64,000 nt of DNA. Origin: Osedax frankpressi. Its lineage: Eukaryota > Annelida > Polychaeta > Sabellida > Siboglinidae. The notes below the pieces were generated by a model. The model did not search any database. It saw only the letters and a list, made by a program, of their open reading frames with translations, and was not told where the DNA came from. Below, piece after piece: positions 1-43,700 of this stretch. A program made the translations under genes and the position numbers. Position 1 is the stretch's first letter. The number at the start of each line of letters is the position of its first letter. Location of the stretch: assembly GCA_964035775.1 (NCBI GenBank), contig OZ038317.1, positions 8,496,237 to 8,560,236 on the forward strand, in the 5' to 3' direction.

Positions 1-1650
1 ATGAACATTAGAAAGAAAGCATTTACAAGGAGAGATGGTATAGCTGAAAATATATTCTTACTTAAAAATATTATATATCAGCATAAGCAAAAACTAACAC
101 CTCTACACCCCTATGTTTCCTAGATGTCTCTAAAGCCTTCGACTCCGTATCCCATAACGCGCTAATAAAATTATGCAATGGAGTAGGCCTTGCCGAAACT
201 TTAGTTAACTACGTGAAACATGCATACGATGGATGCAGCACAAGTCTAAAATATAAATCGGGTGTATCGATTAGTATTCCGGTTAACAGTGGCGTTAAGC
301 GAGGTGACCCGATTACCTCCGAGCTTAATGCTTATAATTCAATTTCCATTAATGACAATACTCACATTTAAAATATATGGCCTTTGCCGACGATCTAGTT
401 ATATTTGATATAACTAGATAATGCACATATTAAAACAATATCTATAGATGAAATATATAAGTATTTAGGTAATCTGATAGGCCCAATAGATAATTGAAAT
501 AATAACATTGTTAACTATATTACTGCTAAATTAATTTATATATCTAAAGCTCTATTAAAAGTATAACATCGATTGCATCTACTAAAATACCACTTAATCC
601 CAAGTATTCTACATCAAATGGTTTTTACCAATATAACGCTTTCTTCGTTGAAAACAATTGACAGGCGTTTTCTATCTTTTGTAATAAGATGGATGCGTCT
701 TCCAAAAGATACAAACTTAGCGGTATTCCACGCGCCAGCTTCAATCGGTGGCTTATCATTACCCCGACTATATCTATCAATACCAGTGTTACGACTAAAG
801 AGAATAAACTCTATACAATCAAATGATGACCCACTGATAACATCGATGCCAAATAGTATAATAATGAAATGGGGTCAACCCAGATTATATGAAAATTATT
901 TATTTATATCCAATATATCAATTAGAAATGTTCATATTAATAAACTAATTAATTCCGCTGATGGTCGTGGTTTGAAATTCGGAGGATGAACGAAATACAT
1001 AAATAGATGGATTGAGTATACGAATAGGCTGATGTCAGTGCGCGATTATATACTCCTTTAAACTAAAACACAATCTATTATACACTAAGTATCTGGATAA
1101 ACGTATGTTTCAGACACTAATACTAACTGCTTAATGAAATGATGCAATTATAAATACGATCACCTAGTTCATGTAATGCAAACATGCAACTATAATTATA
1201 ATAGTAGAATACACAGACATAACTAAATAACTAAATTACTATTACAATACTTGAATAAATACAATATATAACAATACTAGAACTTCTATACGCACGACTA
1301 ACGGATTACAGAAACCAGACATACTAACTTACAAAATAAACTCAGACACAGCATATAGTATTGACACACAGATATCTACAGACACTATTGACATTGACGT
1401 AAATTACATACTGAAAACATCCTACTACAATACCCCCGATATAACTGACTACGCAAAACGTGTAACAAATCGAACAAAGGTTGTGTTTAGCTCATCACGC
1501 TGGAACTGGCGAGGCGTGCCTTCTACACTTTCCGCTAACGACTTACTAGCAATCGGTCTAACAAAGAAAGACATTGAGATGCTGAGCATCCGAACACTTG
1601 CTGGAGGACTAGACCTCTACCTAAACTACTGCCGACATGGACTGATGTGA
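1..1650 (+). mobile_element. Decayed R2-type non-LTR retrotransposon (RT plus restriction-like endonuclease)
   Basis: Remnant of a LINE of the R2-like, restriction-like-endonuclease group. Reverse transcriptase blocks appear at about 115-400: LDVSKAFDSVSHNALI, then SGVKRGDPI, then the catalytic box AFADDL at 380-397. The thumb region is open at 573-989, with LIPSILHQMVF and FHAPASIGGLSLPRL, typical of R2-like proteins. Downstream, HLVHVMQTC...RIHRHN (about 1165-1225) matches the region before the endonuclease of this group. KPDI and IDTQI (about 1310-1375) resemble its PD-(D/E)XK nuclease. A conserved tail (SSRWNWRGVPSTL, LSIRTLAGG) ends near 1650. Several stops and frame changes interrupt it, so it is not active. 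The 5' part lies outside the window or is lost. Clade assignment is by motif reading only. Confidence 0.8.
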
Positions 1651-1740
1651 TCGCCTTCCTACCTCAAGCTCCCTTGCTACGTTATGGCACTTTTCATATA
1701 CTTTCTTATAATTAAGTTGCTTTAATAAATGGGATACATT

Positions 1741-1809
1741 TTTTAAAAAATAGATAAATAGATAGATAAAGAAATATATAGATATAGATGAAGATAGAGA
1801 TAGATATAC

Positions 1810-1876
<67 letters not shown>

Positions 1877-1970
1877 TATAGAGATAGAGATAGAGATAGA
1901 GATAGAGATAGAGATAGAGATAGATATATATATATATATATATATATATCTATATATATATATATATAGG
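1741..1970. repeat. (TA)n/(GATA)n microsatellite
   Basis: Runs of TA dinucleotides alternate with GATAGA units, directly after the LINE remnant. An open frame of Ile/Tyr/Glu repeats across it is only a product of the repeat. Confidence 0.95.
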
Positions 1971-4153
1971 GGGAGGGGAGAAGAAGGCGGAAAGAGTGAG
2001 GTCGAGGGTAGGGAGTGGGAGTGGGTAGGTAGAAGGAGATGGAAATCGGTATATAGGTAACAATTGATATGTAAATTAATATTTATATAGTATATATTAT
2101 ATTTATATAGTATATATAGTATATATTTATAGTATGGTTATTGTAAATTATATAGTTAGAGAGAAATATAATTAAAATAAATTATTTATTACCTAATATC
2201 ACGAAGTATTTTATGATATTATACGTCATGTTTAATTCAATTATACAAAATCATTTACCATTACATTCAATTAGTTTTATTTAATATATATTTATTTTAA
2301 AATAACAATAGTTTATAAAAGTCTATTATTTTTTATAAAACTTTTAAATTATAACTAATAGTTAAAATGTATCATATCTAGAGATAAATATTTAAATTTA
2401 TTTTCTGTTTAAATTTTTAAAATAATTTAAATTCAAAAATGTAAATAATTGTTATATAAGTTGTTATTTATTAGCATGTATCGCTGAATTAACTACTTCA
2501 AAAAGAATATTATACAAATATTCATATACAATTCATAAATAACGTGCATATATGGGGAACAATAAGTGAAAAGTATACTGCATTGTTTTTGAATCATTAA
2601 TGATAATCTTTGTGGAATTCGATTAGTTTATATACAATTGATTTGTATATCTGTATACATAAAAACGTAATTATTAGCAGTATTTTAATGATTATGAAGC
2701 ACGAATTCAATTCTTTTGCAGGAAAACACATACTCAGACTAATTGACAGTGCGCTAATTTTACAATATTAAATATCAAATTTACCTTATTATATATATAT
2801 ATATATATAATTAATTATCTGCAATACTTTATATTATTTATAATTATATACAAGTTAATATGACAATTATACTTGCAATACCTAACTACACATTAACGAC
2901 TACACTTCCAAATACAACTCCCTAAAAACTATACATCGCCAAATTGACCTCTTCCACCATAACTCCAACTCTCCAACTACGCCTTACCAACTCCATCTTA
3001 CCAACATCAACTCACTAAAACACGTGATAATGCCATCTTACAACAACAATCGACTAATTATAATGCATTTATACGTTCCCAACTACTTTTAATAAATATA
3101 TAAATGATTTTATGAATGCAAGTGTTCCAGGTGAATTTATTAAAGGAGATTACATATTCAAAGTGAAATAAACTGCCATTAATTCATCCCTTCCTGAAAG
3201 TGACTTCTTTCCAAGCATATACCTTACTCCATACACGCAAAATATTGATATGGAAAATTAAAAACTGTTATAGTATCTGAACGTATATTAAAATTAAGAT
3301 ATATCTAATATGTCACCAGTTTTTCTATATAAGTGAAGGCATTTTATAGCAAGGTGAATTCATTCGTTATTAACGATATTCCCTATATCCCAATAACACG
3401 ACATCAATGAATGTCTTATCTTAATGTATACATTAAGTTATTAATTATAGTTACGAATGTAGTTTTATGTTATTAAATCCTTTGATCATTACTTTTATAT
3501 TTAGTATATATTAGCCACACATGTTAAGATAATTTTCTAAACCAAATATCAATATACTTTGTACACACTGTTATTTATATTTTATACTATATTTTCCAAC
3601 ACTTTATCATAGTTTTACTTTATCATAGTTTTAGTAGTATAATATAGTATTATATATTATAATAACAGTTCATTTCTATAATTTATTATAATAAAATATA
3701 TTTTCTATAGATGTATTTATAAATTAATATTGAAATATCATATAAATTATAAATGATAGTTTTAATCTTACTAAACAATATAAGAGTTAAAATATTAATT
3801 TTAATAATACAATATTAATTGACATAATAAAATATTAATTATTATATTATATTAATTCTATTTTATAGGTGAAATATATTAATAATTTATTTTAATTTTT
3901 AATAAAAATAATAAATTTATTATAGAATTAATATAGAATATATCTATATACTATAAATAATATATATACTATAATATATACTATAAAATACAGAGTTACT
4001 TCAATACAAATAAATGTGAACGATATTTATAAATTACAATAAAAACCATATTTGAATCACAGAATAGTAATAGTACGTCATCGAATTAGAGAGAAATACG
4101 GAATACACCATACCATGAGTCATGGTGCACGACTTCGAAGCAATATTTCATAA
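1971..4153. other. AT-rich intergenic DNA, no gene seen
   Basis: Very AT-rich with short repeats such as TA runs near 2793-2811. A stretch at about 2880-3060 is less AT-rich and rich in CCAACTC-like words, but shows no convincing frame or splice pattern. Confidence 0.6.
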
Positions 4154-4360
4154 CTACATCAAAGTACAACCGGTGGCGCTAGAGTTCGCCTTGGCTGGTG
4201 CGACATCCGTAACCGCCGGTAATCGCATCCGTTCCAGATAGTCGGGCAGCGGAGCGGCCCACTCTTCGGGAGGCTGGGTACGGTACTCCCAAACGTTATT
4301 CTCCCTGGCCGAGCGGAGACGTAATTCGCGCCTTTTCAATTCGGATTTTATGAGGTCTTG
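4154..4360 (-). CDS. C22orf39: C22orf39-like, last exon ending in a CaaX-like motif
   Basis: 207 nt, 68 codons and TAG. It starts QDLIKSELKRRE after a TATATAG acceptor and contains ENNVWEYRTQPPEEWAAPLP. It ends in a family-unusual extension, ...SSATGCTLM. Cys-Thr-Leu-Met fits a prenylation (CaaX) signal. Confidence 0.8.
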   Translation of the reverse strand, partial: QDLIKSELKRRELRLRSARENNVWEYRTQPPEEWAAPLPDYLERMRLPAVTDVAPAKANSSATGCTLM

Positions 4361-5127
4361 CTATATAGTGGGGTTCTCTCAGTAAGTTTCAGGATAAATT
4401 AAGTTAGCTAGGTATAGAGCAAGGGGTAGGTCATTCGGAAATGCATTCGGAGTTGTTAGTGGTGAACATAGGGTGTAGATAAAGAATATTAGATCTATTA
4501 TGATATTGAAGTTGCAGAGTAAATATTATGGAGTTGAAGTTAGAATTAGAATACACAGTAAGCTGATTAAATCCAATCTTGGGGTAATTAGCTATATTTG
4601 TGTTAATATTGTTAACGTGAAGTACGAGTATATATTATTGTTCATATAAATAATATTACATTTACAATAATAAATAATAATACTATGATATCGATATTAG
4701 CAATCGTGAATAAAGCAAAATCAAAACATAGTAGGCAATCATAGATAGTAGAACTAACAGCTGCAGTTTCTTTCGCGTAGTCGTGGAATTCCTTGCAGTT
4801 GTCGAAATCAGTTTTCCATTGCGAACAGTCGCGGCTCTCTCCAGAAAGGTAGTACTGGTGGAAACGAGCCTTTAAACCTTAGCAAGGCGTAATCTCGTAT
4901 ACAATCGACCCGGGTGAAGAGGTATCATAGTTTATAAAATCATCTGCGTTCACAAAAGAAATGATTGACAATTAATTGACAAATAGTCAATTAATCCATA
5001 TAAATAATGTAATTAAAAGATGTTCTGGTTAAATACAAATTATATTTATTTTGACCTTTACCTTACATTAATAACACGTACTTTTACACTCTTTGTATTC
5101 ATCTTTATACATTTCACATGGTTTAAT
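4154..5127 (-). CDS. C22orf39: C22orf39 (PANTS)-like small Cys-rich protein, three exons, 5' end missing
   Basis: Three minus-strand exons (5082-5127, 4759-4877, 4154-4360) join in consistent phase to about 123 codons and a stop. The product follows human C22orf39 along its length: PCEMYKDEYKECKS for PCEAYRAEWKLCRS, then RFHQYYLSGE, CSQWKTDFDNCKEF, and NNVWEYRTQPPEEWAAPLP for the human VWAPRQSPPPDWHLPLP. The paired Cys spacing (C-x9-C and C-x9-C) resembles twin-CX9C proteins; that is my inference. The human protein is a small synaptic plasticity regulator, also called UPF0545. The protein here extends past the human end and finishes GCTLM, a CaaX-like C terminus. The first exon with the start codon was not located; the acceptor before ATT AAA CCA is TTTTAG. 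The gene lies head to head with the PI3K gene. Confidence 0.82.
4759..4877 (-). CDS. C22orf39: C22orf39-like, middle exon
   Basis: 119 nt; two bases complete a Ser, followed by 39 codons including RFHQYYLSGESRDC and FDNCKEFHDYAKE. Acceptor CTAAG, donor GCT|GTTAGT (phase 0). It aligns with the HYYVHGERPACEQW...CRDWEERRN part of the human protein. Confidence 0.82.
5082..5127 (-). CDS. C22orf39: C22orf39-like, upstream exon
   Basis: 46 nt read as IKPCEMYKDEYKECK plus one base. Acceptor TTTTAG, donor A|GTACGT (phase 1). It carries the first Cys pair (C-x9-C). Confidence 0.78.
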
Positions 5128-6785
5128 CTAAAAGATATTAAGACAAATTTAGAAAGTACAATGAAAACAAACACGCTTATAAAGATGTAGTAATTATATA
5201 TAATTGAATCTAGTGCTATATCAATTTAATAATTCTTGATCAGAAAAATAATATAATAGTATAACAAAACGTAATAAAAAAATAAATATAAATGTAACCG
5301 CATATTTATATATTGAATCAATTTATTATTTTGACTTTCAAAATTATCTTTATTTTGTATTTCATTTGGAAAGTTTGAGAAATAAACCTATATACTTATT
5401 TTAAATTGTCTACGTATTCTAAAATTATAACCATCCATTGGTTTACTTCTACATTTGAAATATTATTATTTTCATTCATTGTTATTAATTTGTATTTTCA
5501 AATATGTATATATTTATTTATTTACATTTTAATATCATGTGAAGACCAAAGACGATAAATTAACATTTGTTAATTTCATTTTCATTTAAAAAGTAATTTT
5601 ACGTTAAAATTATTTTTAAATACTTCAAATTTATCATAGAATATGTTTTCGATTTCAGACATTTATAAATTTTAAATATTTATTTTATATCTAAAACATT
5701 TAACTTCCAGGTATTATGTTATTAGATAACACATGCATAGTATATAATAGTTTATATTTAATATAATATGTGTATAAAAAGTTTTTATAAATTATATAAC
5801 TTATAAATATAATAATATTATCTATTATAATAATTATAAGTTTAAAATATATGATATACTTCTCTTACATTACTGGACTTATAATTTATTATAACAAATA
5901 TTATAACAGTTTATGAAATATTAATATTCATAAAAACAATATTATATTTTAACCTCAATATCAATTTATTGATAAATTATACACTTATATTTATTATAAT
6001 ATGATATATATATTAGTATACGTTATTATACATTTACTATTTTCGTAATATATCATAATCAATTAATCTAGACTAATTGCATTACATTTGTATTGTAATT
6101 ATACAATATTATTTAGTAAATATTACAAATTTTATATTAATCTTGAATTAATATGGATGAGTTATTGTTTATATAATAATTTGTAATAGTTAAAAATATA
6201 TAATAATATCATTAATTGATTGATAGACCGCCTACAATTAAATCAATTTACTATTATTACCCTTATAATCATTATTTTTCCTATATTTTATTTTATTATA
6301 ATTATTAATAATACATATAACTGTATCTCATTAAAATTCTCTTGTGAAAAAGTAATTTTAAAAACTATAATAGATTATTGTAAATCTAAAATGTATTTAT
6401 TAATTTTTTTCTAATATTTTTTTCTTAGTATATGTCTATAATATATGTATATATTATGATATATCATATTTTACTAAACTTATCTGGTATTAATGATAAT
6501 TATCATAGGTTTATTAAGATAATATTTATGTAATAAGTATGATAACATTATTATCATAATAACCTACGTCAAATTAATCTTATATTACTATAATTAATTA
6601 ATAATATACGAAGTAAATATTATATGAAAGCAATTAATATATTATTTACTTAACATGTGTACTGTTATCTCGTCTAATGTGCGTATGTAGTTTACATTAT
6701 AAAACTTTAATGACATAGTTATCAGAATTATGTTACATTCATAAATAGTCTTTAGACTCCCATCATTCATATGGGATCAAGAGTA
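5128..6785. promoter_or_regulatory. AT-rich region between divergent genes (putative shared promoter region)
   Basis: It separates the minus-strand C22orf39-like gene from the plus-strand PI3K gene, so both promoters (and unfound 5' exons) should lie here. No CpG-rich core or clear first exon was seen. The assignment rests on gene orientation alone. Confidence 0.35.
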
Positions 6786-6839
<54 letters not shown>

Positions 6840-6850
6840 TATATAGATAG
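6786..6850. repeat. (TA)n microsatellite
   Basis: About 25 TA units followed by GATATAGATAGATA. Confidence 0.95.
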
Positions 6851-6937
6851 ATATTATACATTATTATTATTATTTATTCGTGTATACAATTAATAAAGTC
6901 TACATAGAATCGAAATAACAAGCAAATACCGTAGAAT

Positions 6938-7130
6938 TATTATAAGAATTATTACAAGAATTATTATAAGAATTATTACAAGAATTATTATAAGAATTAT
7001 TATAAGAATTATTATAAGAATTATTACAAGAATTATTATAAGAATTATTATAAGAATTATTATAAGAATTATTATAAGAATTATTATAAGAATTATTACA
7101 AGACTTATTATAAGAATTATTACAAGACTT
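6938..7130. repeat. 12-bp array (AAGAATTATTAT/C) abutting an acceptor
   Basis: About sixteen 12-bp units, AAGAATTATTAC or -TAT. The last unit is AAGACT and is followed directly by TTGCAG, the acceptor just upstream of PI3K exon 1. Confidence 0.92.
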
Positions 7131-7142
7131 TGCAGATTCGTG

Positions 7143-37092
<29,950 letters not shown>

Positions 37093-37327
37093 CATCGATG
37101 ATTTTAAATTCCTTTTATGCAATTATTGTTATATATTTGTGATCACTTTTTATATTTTTATACACTATTGTTATTTTATCTACTACTGCGACTGTCAATA
37201 TTTATTGATATACATTTCTTTTAAATGTTTAGGTTATGTATTAAATATATTCAATATATTAATACTTTTTTACTACTACTTATATTGTGATTATTTTACC
37301 CGGTTATTTTTTATATTTATATAACTT

Positions 37328-37333
37328 AATAAA
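37328..37333 (+). terminator. Candidate poly(A) signal of the PI3K gene
   Basis: AATAAA 235 nt after the stop codon. It recurs at the same place in the other two tandem copies. AT-richness makes chance occurrence likely. Confidence 0.4.
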
Positions 37334-39509
37334 TATTGTATTTTAATATACTAATTAATATTTAACATTAATTAAGTAAATTATAATTATACCTCTTACC
37401 TACTAATTATTATTACCAGTAAAATATGTATTTAATTAGTATTAGTATTTAATTAAATTTCAAGTTTAATAATTGTTATTGTTAAGAAGCGTTCACATCT
37501 ACGCGATTTTTTCAGCCGATTATGACTCACCGATAAGTAAAAGTCTTGCGTGTTCCAATTTTATATTAAATCGGGGATAAGCTCAATTTTAATTAATTGG
37601 AACATGTTCTATTTCAATCAATTTTTTTCATCCTTTATTTAGTAACGCCCATTTTTTGAGATTTGGCCAAACAGAGGATGGTTCAAATGTCATATTTTAT
37701 TCATGATATTTTTATTCTTATCTAAATATTTAAGTTTACATTGTATAGTTTATAATTTACGTTTATAAAAATAATTCGGATAAATTAAAACAAAAAATTA
37801 ATAATAAATGCATGGAAATAATAAAAGTGAAGAGTTAGCTAAATTACATTTTAAAGGAAAATTCCGGGAAGCGATCAAACAGAGTTGGAAGACGATGGTA
37901 AATAATGCCTTTCACAACATGGCTACTAACTGACATCGATGATTTTAAATTCCTTTTATGCAATTATTGTTATATATTTGTGATCACTTTTTATATTTTT
38001 ATACACTATTGTTATTTTATCTACTACTGCGACTGTCAATATTTATTGATATACATTTCTTTTAAATGTTTAGGTTATGTATTAAATATATTCAATATAT
38101 TAATACTTTTTTACTACTACTTATATTGTGATTATTTTACCCGGTTATTTTTTATATTTATATAACTTAATAAATATTGTATTTTAATATACTAATTAAT
38201 ATTTAACATTAATTAAGTAAATTATAATTATACCTCTTACCTACTAATTATTATTACCAGTAAAATATGTATTTAATTAGTATTAGTATTTAATTAAATT
38301 TCAAGTTTAATAATTGTTATTGTTAAGAAGCGTTCACATCTACGCGATTTTTTCAGCCGATTATGACTCACCGATAAGTAAAAGTCTTGCGTGTTCCAAT
38401 TTTATATTAAATCGGGGATAAGCTCAATTTTAATTAATTGGAACATGTTCTATTTCAATCCATTTTTTTCATCCTTTATTTAGTAACGCCCATTTTTTGA
38501 GATTTGGCCAAACAGAGGATGGTTCAAATGTCATATTTTATTCATGATATTTTTATTCTTATCTAAATATTTAAGTTTACATTGTATAGTTTATAATTTA
38601 CGTTTATAAAAATAATTCGGATAAATTAAAACAAAAAATTAATAATAAATGCATGGAAATAATAAAAGTGAAGAGTTAGCTAAATTACATTTTAAAGGAA
38701 AATTCCGGGAAGCGATCAAATAGAGTTGGAAGACGATGGTAAATAATGCCTTTCACAACATGGTTACTAACTGACATCGATGATTTTAAATTCCTTTTAT
38801 GCAATTATTGTTATATATTTGTGATCACTTTTTATATTTTTATACACTATTGTTATTTTATCTACTACTGCGACTGTCAATATTTATTGATATACATTTC
38901 TTTTAAATGTTTAGGTTATGTATTAAATATATTCAATATATTAATACTTTTTTACTACTACTTATATTGTGATTATTTTACCCGGTTATTTTTTATATTT
39001 ATATAACTTAATAAATATTGTATTTTAATATACTAATTAATATTTAACATTAATTAAGTAAATTATAATTATACCTCTTACCTACTAATTATTATTACCA
39101 GTAAAATATGTATTTAATTAGTATTAGTATTTAATTAAATTTCAAGTTTAATAATTGTTATTGTTAAGAAGCGTTCACATCTACGCGATTTTTTCAGCCG
39201 ATTATGACTCACCGATAAGTAAAAGTCTTGCGTGTTCCAATTTTATATTAAATCGGGGATAAGCTCAATTTTAATTAATTGGAACATGTTCTATTTCAAT
39301 CAATTTTTTTCATCCTTTATTTAGTAACGCCCATTTTTTGAGATTTGGCCAAACAGAGGATGGTTCAAATGTCATATTTTATTCATGATATTTTTATTCT
39401 TATCTAAATATTTAAGTTTACATTGTATAGTTTATAATTTACGTTTATAAAAATAATTCGGATAAATTAAAACAAAAAATTAATAATAAATGCATGGAAA
39501 TAATAAAAG

Positions 39510-40113
39510 AGGTATATATAATTAAATATGTTTATAATCATATATATTTATTGTTTATGATTATTTAATTTAGAATAATTTTCTAAATGTATTTACTGAA
39601 TTTAATAACAGATTATATCCATATTTACGTATGCGTATTTAATTTACAATGTATATATTATTAGATTTGAGAACGATCAACAATTAAAAATTTAATTATT
39701 TATATCATATTTTATTATTAACATTTTTAAAATGATTTACCAATATCACAGTACTATCTAGTGTGCGATGTGTGCTAATTATACAAATATATAGAGTGAC
39801 TAGTAAACACAATTAGCTATATAATGCATATGTAAATAACATATGTGATTATACATTTCAATAATAAGTCATTGATTTTCATAGTGCAATGCTTGACCCT
39901 GCCAGCCCTATTCCTGATTTTGAATGTGTTACTAGTTAATCAGAAACTCCAGTGAGGTTTACATTAGTATCCCGTTAATTATATTATTTCTATCAATACT
40001 AAGTATATTAATTATAAGATAAATATAACTGGATAATAGATATGTTAAAACATATTACTTTCCTATTTCAAAAAAGTTTAATTATAATTAATATTATTAA
40101 TTGTTGTATGCAG
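39510..40113. other. AT-rich spacer
   Basis: No gene recognised. A short ATG frame at about 39888 (MLDPASPIPDFECVTS) is less AT-rich than its surroundings and could be an exon scrap, but no partner was found. Confidence 0.4.
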
Positions 40114-40350
40114 GTATTAAACTATTTTTTTGAAGAAATATTTGTGAACAATAGTAAACGTGTAGCGAAGGCGAAAAAAAATTCTTTAGGTGGAATAAAG
40201 GACTCGGTTACAAATCTCGACAAAGAGGTCGCAGATCAAGAAGATGCATTAATTATTTGTTTAAGTTTGCCAGTAAAATGTAAACATTATACTACCGAAA
40301 TGAAAAATAAAATTATTAAAATATTGTTTGATGTAATTATGAAAGAATAA
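40114..40350 (+). CDS. Orphan terminal exon with BESS-like C terminus
   Basis: A TATGCAG acceptor is followed by 78 codons and TAA: VLNYFFEEIFVNNSKRVAKA, a charged middle, then DALIICLSLPVKCKHYT and MKNKIIKILFDVI. The tail has the spacing of hydrophobics seen in BESS motifs, often partnered with MADF DNA-binding domains. No MADF domain or upstream exon was found. The frame is open upstream to 40042, so a short unspliced ORF is the alternative. Function unknown. Confidence 0.35.
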   Translation, partial: VLNYFFEEIFVNNSKRVAKAKKNSLGGIKDSVTNLDKEVADQEDALIICLSLPVKCKHYTTEMKNKIIKILFDVIMKE

Positions 40351-42089
40351 AATATAGATATTAATTTAAAACATTTATTTATTTAAATATAATTAATGTC
40401 TCTTCGATAGATTAATTAATGGTGCTAATAATATCAATATTAATGGTGATCTTTTTCTGATATCATTTAAAATATATCTTGATAAATTCTTAAATAATTT
40501 GAATAGGCCATCATATCTTCAATTGGCAATTGGCAATAGATTATATGCCACTAGATTTTTACATCTTGCCATCCATTCTCTGCATAATGAATAATTGCAA
40601 TAAATATTGTTCTTATTATTTATATATAAATATAATATAAATTATTTCTATTATCTTAATATTATAATACTACATTATAGTATTCAAAATACACATTTAT
40701 AATAATGTCAATAGTGTAATAATATTATATATATAGGATGGATATAATTACATGTGATATATAAATATATTACATTTAATAGTGCTGACAATGGTATGCA
40801 TCAATATTTTAATATGTATATATTACATAATACATACTTGTGATTAACAAAGTTAAAAGGTGCTAATGATAGGCATAAATACTTGAATATGTATTTAATG
40901 TGTATATTACATAATACATACATTTGACCATCAAAGTATACGAAGTTGACCATACGTTATTCATTATATTGTGGCATGTGACAATAATTACACCCTGTAT
41001 ATTGCATATATGCAGTATACAAATGAATACAATATTACATTCGGTGACTAACATGGTTGATAACATTTTGATTACAATATATTATTATATATAGTTCATA
41101 ATATATTAATATAGATCATATATTGTGCATGATCAAATGATAACGTAAATGATCACAATAGAAAAATTATAAAATAATATATAAAGGTTATTGTTTAAAT
41201 GTTTATGAAATGATATATTATTTGTATAACTTAATTAATAATGTATATATATAGCTATAGTAATTAGGTTAAATATTGGTATTATATTATTAATAATAAA
41301 TATTAAAATACTAATAATGTATTAAATTTAATAAAATTATAATTATATTTAATTTAATTAATATTATATATCATATTATAATATTTAGATTAATCATTGA
41401 TTGAATATATTAATTACCTTATCCAAAATTTACTTTCATTGTTTTCACTTCAAAAGCAGCTAATGCTAAAATACAGATTCCTTTTGTTTAAACATTTTAA
41501 AATTAATTATAATTATTATTTAATTTATTATTTTCTTGGGTAATTTATAACTTAATTTTAAATTGAATATTATGTACTGCAAGTTGGCACACTTCCAGTG
41601 ATATTATCTATTTCCATTGTAAATACACTTTAACAAATTATATAAAATTGATTATAATACAAGAATGATTACAAATAATTTTATCAATCATTATTTATCA
41701 TTTAATATATTTTTTTAATTAATATTAAATTTTAGGATTTCATTTTTTTAAATAGGCGTATTTATAGGGGTGACAAATTTGAAATTTAAATTATTACATG
41801 TGTAGATTTTTTACATAATTTGTATTGTTATTAATTTTATAGTTTATTTTTATAAGTAGAATCAATGATCATGAGTTTCGAGTTAGTTAATGAAATTCAT
41901 TATTTTTTTATTAAATGATACATTTTCACTAAATCAAAAATCTAACTATAGAAGAATTTTGAAAAAAAATTTATCAAGATTTAATGATAAATTCTTCGTC
42001 AAAAACAAAAGTAATTATTATTTAGCGTACCTATTTCTATTCAATTGTTATACTTTCTATATTGTATAGTAAAGTAAATACTCGATATA

Positions 42090-42125
<36 letters not shown>

Positions 42126-43377
42126 TATTCACTAATATATATTGTTAATAATCATTTTAAAATTAATCTTGTTGATATTAGAAACAGAATCATGTAAATA
42201 TTATTTATAACATCTTAATTATAAGTATTTAGCCATAATTTAATAATTATCTATCCTATTTATTATGTGTCATTTATGTTAGGTGAAATTAATGTTACAA
42301 TTATTGATTCATAGAATTTTGACACTAAGAAAACACAAATTATTTATGAACTCTGTATCATGTAGCTTTAGAATAGATTGTTGAACAAAATTAACTTTTT
42401 TTTTGGATAACAGACAGATATCCAGATCACCACTAGCATTTGGTAGTTTCCACGAAGATGTCAGACTTACCATCATTAGAACAAGTGCTTCCAGCGCTTC
42501 CGTTACTATATTTTTATTATCCTTTAAACCGGCTAATAATAATGATGATATCTTATAAACTATGCTTTTGCATAAATATCGCTACTATATTTACCTAACA
42601 GGAATCTAATCCGTATATCAACATATCCGGTGCTTAACATTTATGTATACATACTGTAAATCCCGGATAAGCATCTAATGGTGAATACCATTTCTTTATT
42701 ATCGAAGGAAATGGAAAAACGAAATTTTTTCTAACATAATCATATTCCTTTCCAGAATAAAACTAAATAAATAAATATGATTTATAATTTTGAAACAGTG
42801 AAATAATTAATTAATTTTCGACATGTGAGATTAAATATTTTTTCTATTTAAATTTTAAATTACAATTTTGATACATTTGAATCACCAACAAAACCACGTC
42901 TAAATAATATCGTATTTTCGTTCATACTTATTTTTACCGACGATTCCAAGTAATTTCTATAGATGTAAACGGGTATTAATATAACCATAAGTATTGTAGA
43001 TGTAAACGGGTATTAATATAACCATAAGTATGGTAATCTTGGCAATATTATATAACTTATCATAAATAATTCAATTAATAAATATCTATCAGTTTATTAA
43101 GTAATCTTATATTTTACCTAGAAATAAAATCTTAATAAAATATAGATTTTAAATATGTTTATTTTTAACGAGTATTTAAAATAATGGGTAATAATTAATG
43201 TAATGTTGTATGTAATGATGAGTAATATACAGTGAGATTGGTATCAGTAGTAATAATAATAATTATGGATATTAAAATTTATCGACAATGAGCAAATTAA
43301 AATAATTAGAAACTAAAATGCATAGTTAAAAAAATCATTTTTCATTTAAAATAAACACCGCTGTATGATAATACTCA
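40351..43377. other. AT-rich interval between convergent genes
   Basis: No convincing gene. It contains TA runs near 42085-42122 and a two-copy 37-bp repeat (GATGTAAACGGGTATTAATA) at about 42961-43032. Confidence 0.55.
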
Positions 43378-43669
43378 TTAATAATACTTTGACCTCTTGA
43401 TAATGTCATGTTCTAGTGGCATAGCGTCACGCTTCACCGATCTCTGTAGAACAGCGGCGTCGAGTACGGGATAACACTGGTTGGCCATCGAAGTCACCAG
43501 GGGAGTAGCGAGGGGTGTTGCGAGGGGTGTTGCGAGGGGTAGAGGTGTGGTGAGGTGAGGTGTGTTGAGGTGGTTAGTCAGAGGAAGTGTTAGAGCAGGC
43601 GATACCAGATTGCTTGCGAAGAGTTGAGTGTTGTTCTGCAGATAATGTTGATGTTGCTGTTGTTGTTGC

Positions 43670-43700
<31 letters not shown>

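Noticed and set aside
40395-40530. Minus-strand open frame with KRSPLILILLAPLINLSKRH
   Set aside because: Short, AT-rich, no start, weak acceptor and no homology recognised.
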